The translations under genes and the position numbers were made by a program. From Oscheius tipulae (Eukaryota > Nematoda > Chromadorea > Rhabditida > Rhabditidae), in NCBI GenBank assembly GCA_037178975.1, contig JASJZH010000002.1, positions 5,383,501 through 5,447,500 of the forward strand: 64,000 nt of DNA, in the 5' to 3' direction. Below, one piece after another: positions 28,443-39,053 of this stretch. How positions within the stretch are numbered: the first letter of the stretch is position 1; every line of letters starts with the position of its first letter. The notes beneath the pieces were generated by a model, which made no database searches, was not told the origin of the DNA, and worked only from the letters and a program-made list of their open reading frames with translations.

Positions 28443-31400
28443 ATGTGGTCCCAAGAGTCCGTTTCCCTGTCCCAGTTAGTGTCTCAGTTCTATATTTTCT
28501 ATTCCTGTACTTCGAAGTTCAGTTTGTCTCTTACCTGCCCATTTGTTCACTATCAGAGTCAGTCGCTGTTTTCTGTCCATGTTCACTTAAATAGGTGACC
28601 AGCCTTCCAATTTATTCGTTTCTATCATTCAAAAATCTTTTTCTGTTACAAATCTTTTCGAAGCATTCGAAATCGTAGTCATTTCTCTTCTTCCTTCCAT
28701 GCCTCCAAAATATCTGTCGCTAGGAGCCGTGGGCTGTCAATTTGAACGAGGACGGACGCCTTTTCGCTGATCCATAGTGACAGCATCCTTTTAGTACACT
28801 TCAAGCCCTCGGCCTCGACTTCTCTGTTTATTTTTGTTTGTTTTGGGGCTACTGCAAAGAAGTCGACAACAAGCAGTGTGATCACATGTCCATTTGCCAA
28901 TTGTCGTCTCTTGTTTCCAGACACACCTTTTGTCTTTCGGTTCTTTGGGATCTCTTCCGGTTGCTTTCCGGCAACGTGAACTGTCTGCAAACAGAGGCGG
29001 GAGCCTCTACGTCAAAAGTGTTGACATCGTTAATATGCTTGCCTGTACAATCGAAAACTACCGCCCACACTCTAATAGACCCCTTCTTTTTGGTTAAGCT
29101 GTATGTTACAATGCTGCAGATCGTGCAATTTTGCAGTCGAAGCTCAAGAATACATAGCAGAGATTGAATATTTTGAATTCCGTGGTGTGTCATCTGATAA
29201 AAGGCAAAGGCTTCCCTCCCGTAAGCCTATCCTTCGTCATTTCTCTCCCTGAAAACTCCCATTCAATTAACTAATGTCTTTCCAAGTATATTTTTGCTGG
29301 CCAGTATTGGATTTCCGTTTTCCCTCATTGTAAAGTATGGCCAGTACTCGTCTTACATCCTTGGCTTAACTCCTCGGCTCAGGGTTCAAACTTTTTGCAG
29401 TTTTTTGGCCTTTGATCCGGACGCACTCTCATTTCCTTTGCTACTTTCGAGTCACTTCGTTTTTGAGTTAAGATCTGACATGCCTAGCATGTGTTAAATC
29501 TGTGCAGTCTCTGCAAAATTTCTTCCTCCTTTTACTCAAATCCTCTTTCGCGAGTATAAACAAGGAACAGGTCGCTGATTTCCTCAGGGAGGGGAGACGA
29601 CTAATTTCCCTCACTCTCCTCTTGTTTTCCGCCTCGATCTTTTGACTAGAGTGAGTCGTTTGAACTGAACAGTTTATGGCCGAATGATGCAAAATCTGTT
29701 CTTTGCCTATCGGTCGTCATCGAATATTCTAATAGAACTTGTTGTTGCTGGTATCCCGAGATTTCTCGAGACAATCCTTGAACATAGCCCTCCTCATTAC
29801 ACATTTTGTAGTCGGGAGCAGTGGCCGAAGACTATAAAATTGGAACAAATGTTCTCCAACAGGCGTTCCTTGATCTCTCGGCACACTTTGCCGCGTGTTC
29901 GATTAGAGTCTAGACATTTCGTTGCGTTTTGCAAGAAACCAAGTGCGAAAGAGACGCCCCCGTTTTCGGGCATTGTTTGACTATTAGTCACTTTTCTCTT
30001 GAGGGCGTGTGACTCATCGTTCTCTCTCGCCTCGCGTGTCCCTATCTTCTAAAATTACTCTCCTCTTTTCCCAAAATAGTCTTAGGATATATTTGCCTTT
30101 CAAAGAAGGGTATGGGAAACACGCGTCAGTTTCCTCAGCCCCAATATAGCCAGGCTCTTAATTGGTCTTTGCTACTTCTTCCCGTGAGAGCCCTAGACCG
30201 CCTCGAGGGATATTCCCCCTCATTTCGAAAATCCTGTTGGCAGACGTCACAGCCCAAAAGTGTCTTTCCCATCACACGTGCTGGCCAGTGTGCATGATTC
30301 TGGAAAAATTAGCAGCTAATCCGGCGGAATAATCCCCTAAGCTCTAACAATTGTGCTCGGTCTATTTCGGTGTCTGACTTTTGAGTCAAAGCAGTTCGTG
30401 GAACTCTACTTTTCAACAGAGCAGGCATCGCAAATGAGATTCTGGATAAAATATCAGGTCGCCCCACGGGTTAGGAAAACACAAATTCATCAAAAAGTCA
30501 AATCACCTGTGTGTACTTCAGTCTCATCCGCTAGCGTCAGTCACGGCCGGAAATAGACATAATGTCTGTGGGAGTTATAAAACTTGTGGGTCATGAGATC
30601 AGTCTCAATTTGGTGTCATCTTTCAGTGTTTGGATCAAGAGTCTCGTTAAACTGTCCCCGCGCTCTGACGCATTGTTCAGTAATGGTGAGACTGGGAGCT
30701 GATTCAGTAACCGCAAAACTAAAGTCAACTGGTTTTTTAACTCTCAACATAAACAAGGTGATTCATCAAACGAACATGGCTTCACTTTTTGAATGATAGG
30801 AGCTGGAAATAGAGCTCTCCTTTAGGTGCAGTCGGTCAGAAATTCCCAATAAGATTCGGCTGACAAGACGGCTAGGATTAGACCCCGCTCTACTTGTCAG
30901 CAAGAGCCAAAGATGACCTGGACAGTGAAGAGTTCGATCCCCAAAAGTTCTCTCCATCTCTGGCCTCTTTCAGAGCTCCAGCCCAAATCTATTATTCCGT
31001 CGCAACAGGTGGTCCCTTCCGGTCCTCTTTCGTAAATCCTCGTGATCCCAACTCTCGATTGAACTGTTTACTCCACACTTCGTAGTCATCCCCTCATTCA
31101 ACTTTCATAAACACTAAAGAGCGCGTCGTTGATCTCCGGGGCGGGCAGCACAGGCCCCGCCCTGCCTTTGGGGAACCCCTGGACACATTGTGTGTCCGAG
31201 GCTCATCGGAGTGTGTGTGTATGTGTGTGTTTGGTTTTCGAATAAACAGACACATGCCTTCTTATCTAGGTTGGTGACGCCTCGTCTTCCGGTCCTTTAT
31301 TTCTCTTCTGTTTAATGTGTCTTTGCCCGGACATAGATGATTGTCTCCTTTTTCAGTCTCAGACAGTTTGCAGCAGGAAATCCGATTACCATTCTTCCCC

Positions 31401-31628
31401 CTTTTGGTCATTTGAAATCAGACCCGTTCTTCTTATCTCTCCCTGAACATTCAACCCTAATCCAGACCACATTATCGTCTGATCCTGACCTCAGGTCGTC
31501 GTGCAAAGAAACGGGATCTCCATCAAGATATGCTAATGATTCGCTTTCTATACGGGTCCAGCAACCGGTTTGGCCTCTTTTTCATTTGAGATTGCTATCG
31601 CTCTATCCACTTTTGCTTTTTGCTATTT
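28443..31628. other. Gene-poor region of about 3 kb
   Basis: No supported gene. At 28952-28971 a 20-base string (CTCTTCCGGTTGCTTTCCGG) exactly repeats one at 27859-27878 near the centre of the neighbouring inverted repeat, so part of that element seems to be present a third time here. Open frames on the minus strand (28679-28990, 28882-29193) have no clear features. Confidence 0.4.

Positions 31629-31658
<30 letters not shown>
31629..31658. repeat. (TC)n microsatellite
   Basis: A run of TC dinucleotides with one interruption, upstream of the Ser/Pro-rich gene. Confidence 0.9.
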
Positions 31659-31660
<2 letters not shown>

Positions 31661-31910
31661 TCGCGATCTACTTGTTTCGTAACCACTGTCAACCAGATCG
31701 CAGCTTCTTCAGGCGTTACGTAATTGGGGTCTAACCGGTTGTAGCGACTTCTTGCCTTCTCCATGCTCATTCCCATTGTCACCTCCGGCAATATTTGCCA
31801 CCGTCTAACACCTAGGTCACGGAAGCTGCTTCGCGTGAAGAGCATGCCTCTGCAATGCCCCTTTTTCTCGTCTCTGTTTGAAGAATCACAGTTCACAGTT
31901 TCAGTGTCTA

Positions 31911-32613
31911 ATGGCAGCCACCGAGACGCGCGTTCTACCCTGTCATCTCCTGCAAAAGTTTGCCACGGAGGAACGTCCTCCTTTGACGTTGAGGAGGGAC
32001 CAGAGAATTTGTTCAGTGGCCAGTTCTTTCGAGGAAATCACCGAGTCGGAGGAGGATGAAATGCAGGTTCGTCTATAGACAGAGTCCATTAGTGGTAGAA
32101 GAAAAGTGACTTCCGGCCTCCTCCCCCACTATAACATCATTTTATTTTTTGCTTGAATGACCCTGTTGATTGCAGGAAATACCTTCTGTCAGCTCCTGGA
32201 ATGGACGTTCGCCCTACACCATTCAACATGAGTCACCATTCAGTCAGCGGCGAAGCAACAGTCTCTCCTCGAATCCGCTTGTCAGTCCGAAGTTTACCAA
32301 GTGAGTTGTCTAAGATGACTGTCAGAGCGATTAGTGTCTTACTAATGTCTCGGAATCCGTAGAAACCGGTTATCTTTCTAGGAAGATGATCCCTCCTCGA
32401 CTCACCAGAGGATTCTCGGATCCTGTGATGAGGAGAAAGTCGTCGTACACGAGTGTCTTCGCTCGACTCAGTCCCGAACGATCCAACACGGTCGACCTGC
32501 TTTCCCTTCCGCCGATCCCCGAAGCAGCCACCCCGGCCAGTCCAGTCACTGCTCCAAGCTCCATTTTCAAGGAGAGCACTCCGATCAAAGAGTCGCCCCC
32601 AAGTCAAAACTAG
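31911..32613 (+). CDS. Ser/Pro-rich probable intracellular protein, family unknown
   Basis: I do not recognise the family. The model joins 31911-32066, 32176-32300 and 32382-32613, with clean GT-AG introns of 109 and 81 nt and continuous phase, giving 170 residues. The chosen ATG lies seven bases behind the acceptor TTTCAG at 31904; the frame stays open to that acceptor, so an upstream coding exon is possible. The protein has an acidic patch (SFEEITESEEDEMQ), then basic-serine clusters that look like kinase or 14-3-3 sites (FSQRRSNSLSS, DPVMRRKSSYTSVF) and a Pro/Ser-rich tail (PPIPEAATPASPVTAPSS). It looks disordered and phosphorylated. It could be the C-terminal part of a larger signalling protein. 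Confidence 0.55.
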
Positions 32614-32914
32614 ACACTTCACCCTTCGTCGATCTCCTATCATTCTTTCCTTGAGCCTTACCAGTGCGTGTATGAGTTTTATCGGTTCTTCTCCCCCTTT
32701 TTCCTTCCCCTAATAAATAATTCATGTGACCTGATTATGATCGAATGAACAGATGCAATTTGTTCGCCGCGAGTAGAAAATAGAAAATATTCCTCGATCA
32801 TGGACTAAACTTGGAACCAAACTGCGATGATTGCGTGAGGCAAAGGAGGTGCAAATGTATACCTTGGAAGGTAGTCAAAAAGATAGCTCAGGCTCAACAG
32901 ATAGTAAGTACAAT

Positions 32915-34138
32915 TTATTTTCCAACCCCGATTCCTGACCCGACTCCGATTGGTCCTGTTCCAGGCGCCTTGACTCCAACTCCTCCATTGATACCGACCA
33001 CTCCGCCTCCTTTTTCGTTCGGATTGTCCATTCCTCTTCTGTATGCCTCTGGGGATTTGGATCCGACCAGTCCGAGGTCAAGACCAAGATCCACACCGAC
33101 AGATTCTCCCATTCCAGGGATCGGACCGACGTCGACTCCCCAACCGACGCCGACTTCGAGACCAGGAACTGCACCAACACCCAGTCCGAACTTTCCGCTA
33201 ACTCCGACGTGTCCGACGCCCTATGGAGGATGAATAAGTTATGATGAGGAGAAAACTAACGGTGTTGGCATCTGGAGGAGGACCCATGCGAGGCCCAGGA
33301 AGTCGATGAAAGTTCGGGACACCGCATACTGAAGAATAATCCTGAAATAGACATTCCTTGGTCCTCGGCAGAATTAGGGCTAATCGACACGTACAGAGGG
33401 CAAAGAGTGGCCTTTCAAGTTGCAGGTAAGACATAAACTTTGGTTCTCAGGGTTCAAGTTCTGTTCTTGAACCTATTGGAACACATCCTTACTTTGCAAA
33501 ACTCGACCAAATCGATTCTGAGAGGCTTGCTCGGTTGGCAAGTGAAGGCAAACTGTCCTTGCATAGACCGACAGTAAGAGCCGTCTTTCTGTCTCAAAGA
33601 CGGGTAAATTCTAAATATTACTGTAAAGAAAAACAGAGATTCTCACGAATAAAGGGGCGCGTGTTGTCTGGCATACATTGCCGAATAGTACTCGTTCTGT
33701 TTGTGACGATAATAGTCATTTAGACTCTTGTAGTGCTTCTTCTTGTGATGAGAGGTCTTTCTGAGACTTGTTTTTACAGTCAATTGAATAAAGGAGAACC
33801 TGGGAACTCCCTCAAAATTACTCAAGGGACCAGCTTCTGTCCTGCTTGAAGAATGACGACACATAGCGAGATCGGGTTCGGCTTTGCAGAGCTCATCTTT
33901 CGGGATGTTGAGAAAGCCTTGGGAGTTGGCTAAAACAAATAACGTAGACTTTTCAAGGAGTTACAAGATGTTAATTTCAGCGGTCTTCAAAATCGAATAG
34001 ACAATTTGTTAATCTTCCTTTTACCTTAGCAACCTGGTGGCTTATCCTCCCTCTATGAGCCTGTCAGTGTTGAAATCTTGTATCTTGTCAGATTACACCT
34101 GTCAGTTTGCTTTTGGTACAGTCGCTCCGGGACAAGTT
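32915..34138 (-). CDS. Cys-rich protein with Gly/Val-rich C-terminus, probably secreted (5' end not found)
   Basis: Exons read on the minus strand are 34138-34099, 33929-33647, 33610-33493, 33460-33395, 33341-33261 and 33220-32915, all in phase with 36-49-nt introns except the first. The N-terminal half holds spaced cysteines (SDCTKSKLT, DELCKAEPDLAMCRH, DGSYCRSMQGQFAFTCQP, LVEFCKN, LCLTCNLKG, SSVCGVPNF) and a Lys/His/Tyr-rich stretch. The last 101 residues are low-complexity Gly-Val repeats (GVGHVGVSGKFGLGVG, VGVGWGVDVG, VGVDLGLDLGLVG). Such a composition fits an extracellular structural or matrix protein, but I recognise no family and no signal peptide was located; the first exon is presumably upstream of 34138. 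The proline-rich open frame on the plus strand (32811-33233) is its mirror image. Confidence 0.55.
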
Positions 34139-36060
34139 CTGAACACTTTAAGTTCGAAACTGGCTTATCATCAAAACCCTTTCACGTCAAAACCTATACT
34201 TTGTGTGTCACAACTACGGTGTTTATCGATTATAACCGCAAAGTTTGACAAAAAGGATCAATATGAAAAACTCTGACCTGTGGACACAACTAAGCAACAT
34301 AAAGTTGCCGTGAAGAGTCGTCGCATGGCGCAGATGATGACAACAGGTCGAGAAGACACTCATTACACAATCTGCTGGCGCACACAATCGAGAAAACCGT
34401 TCGACCTTCCCATCTCATTTCTGCTGCCATAAAACGGGTCATCTTGGGTGGCCGATGGACTTTATTGGAAGTCCCCCTTCCTTCCGAGGAACGCTCTTCT
34501 TCTTCTAATTGTCGGGACGTCTCCTTCTAATGAGAACACTTATGAGCCAGACTCAGTTGCTCAGAGATCTTCCTTTCTTGGGCCTTGTGCAAAATTAATG
34601 AGAAGGAACGGAGGAGTTCCTGATTGAGTTTCATCTACTTCCTAGCCACTGCCGAAAAAGTAAATATATTACCAGACCCAACTTGTCAGATTGAAGACAG
34701 TAACAACAATCTCCAGTTCAAAAGATGTACCTGACGAATTTCCGGAACTGAATAACAGATCGTTGCCGTAAAGATCCTTCCTAAACAGTCAATAAACGGT
34801 TGGACTTTTGTCTCTTTCTCCTCTTCTGTAAGATATGATTCACTCCATTTCACAAGAGGGCCATACTATACTACGTACCACAGTTCCCTGGGATCATTCG
34901 ACGGCTACACTCCCTAGCTAGACTGTGACACCAAACGGAAAGGGAGAGTGTGATAATCATAATCAGACCCCACAGTTTGTGTCTTTAGACAGATGTTTGA
35001 AAATTTCGTTGTAAACAGTCCACCGACAGCTCGTAAATCTAGAAGAAACAGAGATGCAACAACATGGAACAGGTTGTCGCTGTTTCTCGCGCCATGTCAA
35101 ATTTTTGGTGCGATTCCAATGGGAAAAGAGAGGTTAAATGACGGCTATTTTGTCGCCGCAGATGGCGGTCAAAACAAAAATAACCAAAGTTATCACAGCC
35201 TCAAAGACCGCCGGAAGAGGATTCGTAACACGAGTTTTCAGCGAAACCAAGGTTTCTACCCTCTCTAGCCTTCTGCTATTGCCTTTTCTGGGTTGAAATT
35301 CTCATTTTTGGGCTTTGCCATGTTTTGAAAAGTTATGGACCAGATTAAGAGAAAATTTGGTCTTGGGTTTGAAAAATGCGTTATACTGCTGCGATCTTCT
35401 ATCTTTTGGGACTCGTCACGAAAGTCCGCAAGATTTTGACTATTTCCCCGAAGCAGAGAGGGGAATACCAGCAGAATTTGGAAGGAACCTTTGACAGGAC
35501 ATTTTTTGTAAGTTTTGTGATTTGGAAAGTTTCAAGTACGACATTATGAAGAGACGGGCGAGGGTCAGAGAGAAGTGAGAATCGAAATAGGAAGCCATAT
35601 CAGGAAACTTTGCTCCAAGGAACAATGTTCTTCCTGTTATTTTGACACTGGCTGCAAAGACAGTTGATGAATCGACAGTGACAAAGGACTGGTCAAAGGA
35701 TCACGAAGAAGGCGCCCCCGTATCTTCTCGCGTACTGTTGCAAGTTCGACTAAGAGATCTTTTGCAAATCGTTATTAATCCTTTGCGTTTTGCCCCTTTG
35801 GAGATATTTTCGAGAGAATCCTTAGCTAAAAATACGGAAATTTGGTTAGACAAAACCTGGCTTTTGTTTTGAAAAGCTGTACAAACAAACGCCGTCGAAG
35901 CTCCCGATTGTGATCAAAGCACTATTCTCCCTTCAAATCATCACTTCCAGAAGGTGCTCCATTCGAGAAACTCGTTTCATCAGACCGGGAGCCCTTCGGC
36001 GACTAGACTCGACCTCCTATCAGGAAGTTGGGGAAGAGTAGCCCGCCCACCGCGACTCCT
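34139..36060. other. Intergenic region of about 1.9 kb
   Basis: No supported gene. It must hold the missing first exon of the Cys-rich/Gly-Val-rich gene (minus) and the upstream region of the first four-transmembrane gene (plus). Confidence 0.4.
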
Positions 36061-36069
36061 CATAAAAGG
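36061..36069 (+). promoter_or_regulatory. TATA-like box of four-transmembrane gene 1
   Basis: CATAAAAGG lies 46 bases before the ATG at 36107, so the transcript leader would be very short, about 10-20 bases. Confidence 0.5.
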
Positions 36070-36106
36070 TTCGATCAGTTGGGCAGTCTCCAAGTTGTTT
36101 AGAGAA

Positions 36107-36735
36107 ATGTTGTCGACCAGGCATTTCCTCCTCGTGATATTCTTTGTTGTCAGCACGGGCTTTCTCTGCGCTGCCTCCATCTTCTACAGTCTTGACTGTC
36201 TCCACTACGATCAGAAATGTGCTCAGGGATCCTACTTCACTACCGTCATCTTCAGTGAGTTTCATCCTTTTTGAAGACAGTCCTTTATTTTAGGTGTATG
36301 TGCAGTCTTCTATGCCATAATCTGCTTCGCTGCCATTTTCTACTACGCTCGTCAACATTATCTGGGAATGGATGAGGTCTACTTCATCAACTTCATGATG
36401 ACTCTCACTGCGTCCAGTTTCGTCTTTGCAATCGTAACAAGTACTGCTCTGATCATCAGTCTCTTCTTTGGATGGGATCCCGCAACTTTGGACAATCAGT
36501 ACAAGAAGGTAATTTTGTCGTGTTTACTCTTCCAATGCTCCGGTTACAGACCCATTTCGTGCTCATGTGGGTCTTAGCCATCTACTCTGTTCTGGCTAGT
36601 GGACTATTCTTAGCTACAGTACTTCTCTTCTCCTACCAGCACACTCACCGTCATCCAAAACTCACAGCCCCGGAAATCTACGTCAGTCCTCCGGATGGAC
36701 AGCCTATTCCGGCCAAGACCATTGCTCTTGTTTGA
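36107..36735 (+). CDS. Four-transmembrane protein, family unknown (paralogue 1)
   Basis: Exons 36107-36254, 36294-36508 and 36550-36735 give 182 residues. TM1 starts almost at the N-terminus (HFLLVIFFVVSTGFLCAASI). A short extracellular loop with two cysteines follows (CLHYDQKCAQG), then TM2 (VCAVFYAIICFAAIFYYA), TM3 (ASSFVFAIVTSTALIISLFF), a loop GWDPATLDNQ, TM4 (FVLMWVLAIYSVLASGLFLA) and a cytoplasmic tail rich in Pro and His. The plan (two-cysteine first loop, four helices, about 180 residues) recalls tetraspan families such as claudins, but no claudin W-GLW-C-C signature is present. A clear paralogue lies 2 kb away in the opposite direction (38663-38090) with the same intron positions. 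Confidence 0.72.
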
Positions 36736-37030
36736 AAAGTGTTCGCTCTTACCAAAACTCTACGGGATCTCTGTCATTTTGCCATACAAATGAATGTTTT
36801 TGAGGTACTGGTTCTGTGAAGAGTCGGAGTACGGGAAAACAGTGCACTTCGAATGGGGTCAATACGGTTGTTTTTGTACTTTTGAGAACTAAAATAGTGC
36901 AGTGGCCACGACAACAACGGCTCGTTAAGTGGGACAGGCTGAGAGAGTCAGTCAGTGGTCAGGTTTGTTCTCAACACTTCGGTCTTCATCAATCTTATCT
37001 TTACAACTTGCAAGAGGCATCTGTTAAACA

Positions 37031-37108
37031 TGTCAACTCTAATCTGGGATAACACTTGACCTATGTGTGTGGATTTTTGTCAAATGTTATCCCAGATTAG
37101 AGTGGACA
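37031..37108. repeat. Palindromic mini-element (family member 1)
   Basis: TGTCAACTCTAATCTGGGAT AACACTTGAC (37031-37060) is followed after 18 bases by its inverse (37079-37108) with three mismatches. A hairpin of 30-bp arms results. A related copy lies at 41980-42056. It resembles a very short foldback MITE. Confidence 0.75.
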
Positions 37109-37328
37109 AGAACAGTTTCAAGAAAGCGAAACTGTTCAAAATCGCCACGAGCATAAGCGACTGGTTGTAGTCAAGTTATATGTGGTAGCAGACTACTCCT
37201 TCTCGGTATTCTACCTTGCAATCAAGAGGAACTGTAATAGCAATCTAGAAATGTTAGAAACGTTCCAAAACAAACTGCAACCAGAATATTTTGTGTTTTA
37301 GTTGATTTGAATTTAAAAACACTTAATT

Positions 37329-37943
37329 ATGAAAGTTCCCAGAGACTTCGAAGGAACAGTTTCAAGCGAAGCCTATCAAGTAGCTGCTAGGATGCGCAAG
37401 CCTCCTGAAGAAGACACGATCTACGAGAACGTACGTGTCTGCTGCCAGCACGGCAAGCCCTGTCGCAAGGCCCATGTCCCGGAAGAGGAACGATTCGTCG
37501 AGCTGGACAAGGTAGTCGCCCAAATGGATAAACTCCAGCAGCAGCAGAGGCCACCCCCGCCGCGGCCAGTCGAGGAAGAAGACGGGACCTACGAGAATCT
37601 GGATCCGAAAGCTGCAAAGAAGACGAAGACGGAGACGGAAAGCACGGAAGACTCGTCGAAGAAGAGCAAGAAGAAGGAAAAGAGGAAGGATCTGGCTAAG
37701 GAAATCTACCTGGGTCAGCTGGATTGGAAGAAGGCCGAGATCCAGACGACGGGACGACTCGCTCTCTACCATCCGACGGAAGATGCCAGGAATAGTCTCT
37801 TCCTCCTTCTCAAGAAGAAGACGGGCTTCCGTCACTACCGCATCATCCAGAAGGGAATGAAGTTCTCGGTCGAGGACGGCGACGCCAATCCCAAAGAGTA
37901 CAAGACTCTGGACGAGATGGTCACGAACTACAAAAGGAGGTAA
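37329..37943 (+). CDS. SH2-like adaptor protein, copy 1
   Basis: The frame is open for 204 codons; the true N-terminus may be an upstream exon, since similarity to copy 2 begins near 37350. Two tyrosine motifs (DTIYENVRV, DGTYENLDP) fit phosphorylated YxN sites that Grb2-type SH2 domains bind. Between them lie a Cys/His-rich stretch (CCQHGKPCRKAH), a Gln run and a proline run PPPPRP that could bind SH3 domains. A Lys-rich linker leads to an SH2-like fold of about 80 residues: YLGQLDWKKAEIQ, RLALYHPTED, FRHYRIIQKGMKFSVEDG and YKTLDEMVTNYK. The βB arginine of the FLVR motif, which binds phosphotyrosine, is missing (LALYHP), so classical binding is doubtful. The stop TAA overlaps a donor-like GGAG/GTAAGC, but AATAAA follows at once, supporting a real end. 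No kinase domain is attached. Confidence 0.65.
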   Translation: MKVPRDFEGTVSSEAYQVAARMRKPPEEDTIYENVRVCCQHGKPCRKAHVPEEERFVELDKVVAQMDKLQQQQRPPPPRPVEEEDGTYENLDPKAAKKTKTETESTEDSSKKSKKKEKRKDLAKEIYLGQLDWKKAEIQTTGRLALYHPTEDARNSLFLLLKKKTGFRHYRIIQKGMKFSVEDGDANPKEYKTLDEMVTNYKRR

Positions 37944-38089
37944 GCTGGGCAAATCGGAATAAAGACTGCTATAAACTGTCTTTATATCATTTTCATGGAG
38001 GTGAGGGGAACATTCAGAATCTCTTTATTACACTTTCTCTACTCGTATAACATATGAAAGCGTAGCTACTTTCTCTACCAGGAAAGTAG

Positions 38090-38663
38090 CTACACTTTGG
38101 GATTATCTGGAATCATAACTGGTTCCGGTTCCTTCTCAAAGGAGAAACAGGTCAGAATGAATAAGAAAATTGCATTCGACACGACAGCATACAAAGCCAT
38201 GATCCAAAGAAGAACGAAGTCAATTTTGCTCTTGCTGTTGGCCAGGCACGAAGGATCGTAACCGAAGTAGAGACTGACCAGCATGCCAGAACCTGCCACA
38301 ACGGAGAAGATGAGACTACCAGCCGAAAGACTGGAATTGAATCAGTTGAGAAAAACCAAGCACTCACGTCAAAAGAACAGCCATCAGTCTACCAAATCGC
38401 GAACAGCCCCCATTATGGAAGCAGCAGTAGAAGAGAACAGCGGCAATGGACACTCCTCCGAACAAGACGGCTGCCATCCCTGAAGCATCGATATCTTATT
38501 TCCCGGAGGATTCCGTACCGCAAATTACAGTGATGACGGCTTGACTCTCTCCGCAAGGAGAACTGTAGTCGGTCCATTCGATGCAGTAGAGTATGGAACA
38601 AGCACAGAGGAGTGCCGAATTCAAAACGAAGACAAAGGTGAAGACAGTTTGTCTGGCAGACAT
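38090..38663 (-). CDS. Four-transmembrane protein, family unknown (paralogue 2)
   Basis: Exons 38663-38519, 38479-38368 and 38330-38090 give 165 residues. It aligns along its length with the gene at 36107: MSARQTVFTFVFVLNSALLC (TM1), SILYCIEWTDYSSPCGESQ (first loop, two cysteines), AAVLFGGVSIAAVLFYCC (TM2), GSLIFSVVAGSGMLVSLYFG (TM3), YDPSCLANSKSK, and FVLLWIMALYAVVSNAIFLF (TM4). The first intron lies at the same place and phase as in paralogue 1; the others are shifted. A TATA box lies about 30 bases before the ATG. The two paralogues converge on the SH2-like gene that lies between them. Function unknown; a membrane channel, junction or receptor-associated role is possible but unproven. Confidence 0.72.
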
Positions 38664-38691
38664 AGCTGTTACTCTCGATAAGGGAAGGTGG

Positions 38692-38699
38692 CTTATATA
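38692..38699 (-). promoter_or_regulatory. TATA box of four-transmembrane gene 2
   Basis: TATATAAG on the minus strand ends about 30 bases before the ATG at 38663, which would place transcription start almost at the start codon. Confidence 0.55.
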
Positions 38700-39053
38700 G
38701 AAAGTTGCCCTTCCACTAGAGGAGAGATAGCAGAGTTAAACCATTTGACGTACCTTGACCCTCGTCCTCTGGAACTCGCAACAGATTTCGAGACTGAACG
38801 TTCTAGACTCGGGAGATAAGGACGTGTCGCACCCGTTCGTTTGTTATGAAAGCTGTTGCGTACCTTGTACCGATTCTACCCCGAAAATGTCTTTAAAAAC
38901 TTCTTTTAACTATGAAAGCTACGTGGTAGGACCACCGCATAGTTAAGATTGACGGATTATAATAACAGGAAGGGTCTAATTTTTGTCCTGGTGGCGAAAC
39001 AAGAGGTTTGGGTGTGCAAAGCTTTATGTTTCCTGAGCTGTATGAATAAAAGT

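Noticed and set aside
31603-31896. Minus-strand open frame upstream of the Ser/Pro-rich gene
   Set aside because: Its C-terminal part is the translated TC microsatellite (repeated Arg-Glu), and nothing else supports it.
32811-33233. Proline/threonine-rich open frame on the plus strand
   Set aside because: It mirrors the Gly/Val repeats of the minus-strand gene, whose reading is supported by five consistent splice junctions; the plus frame has none.
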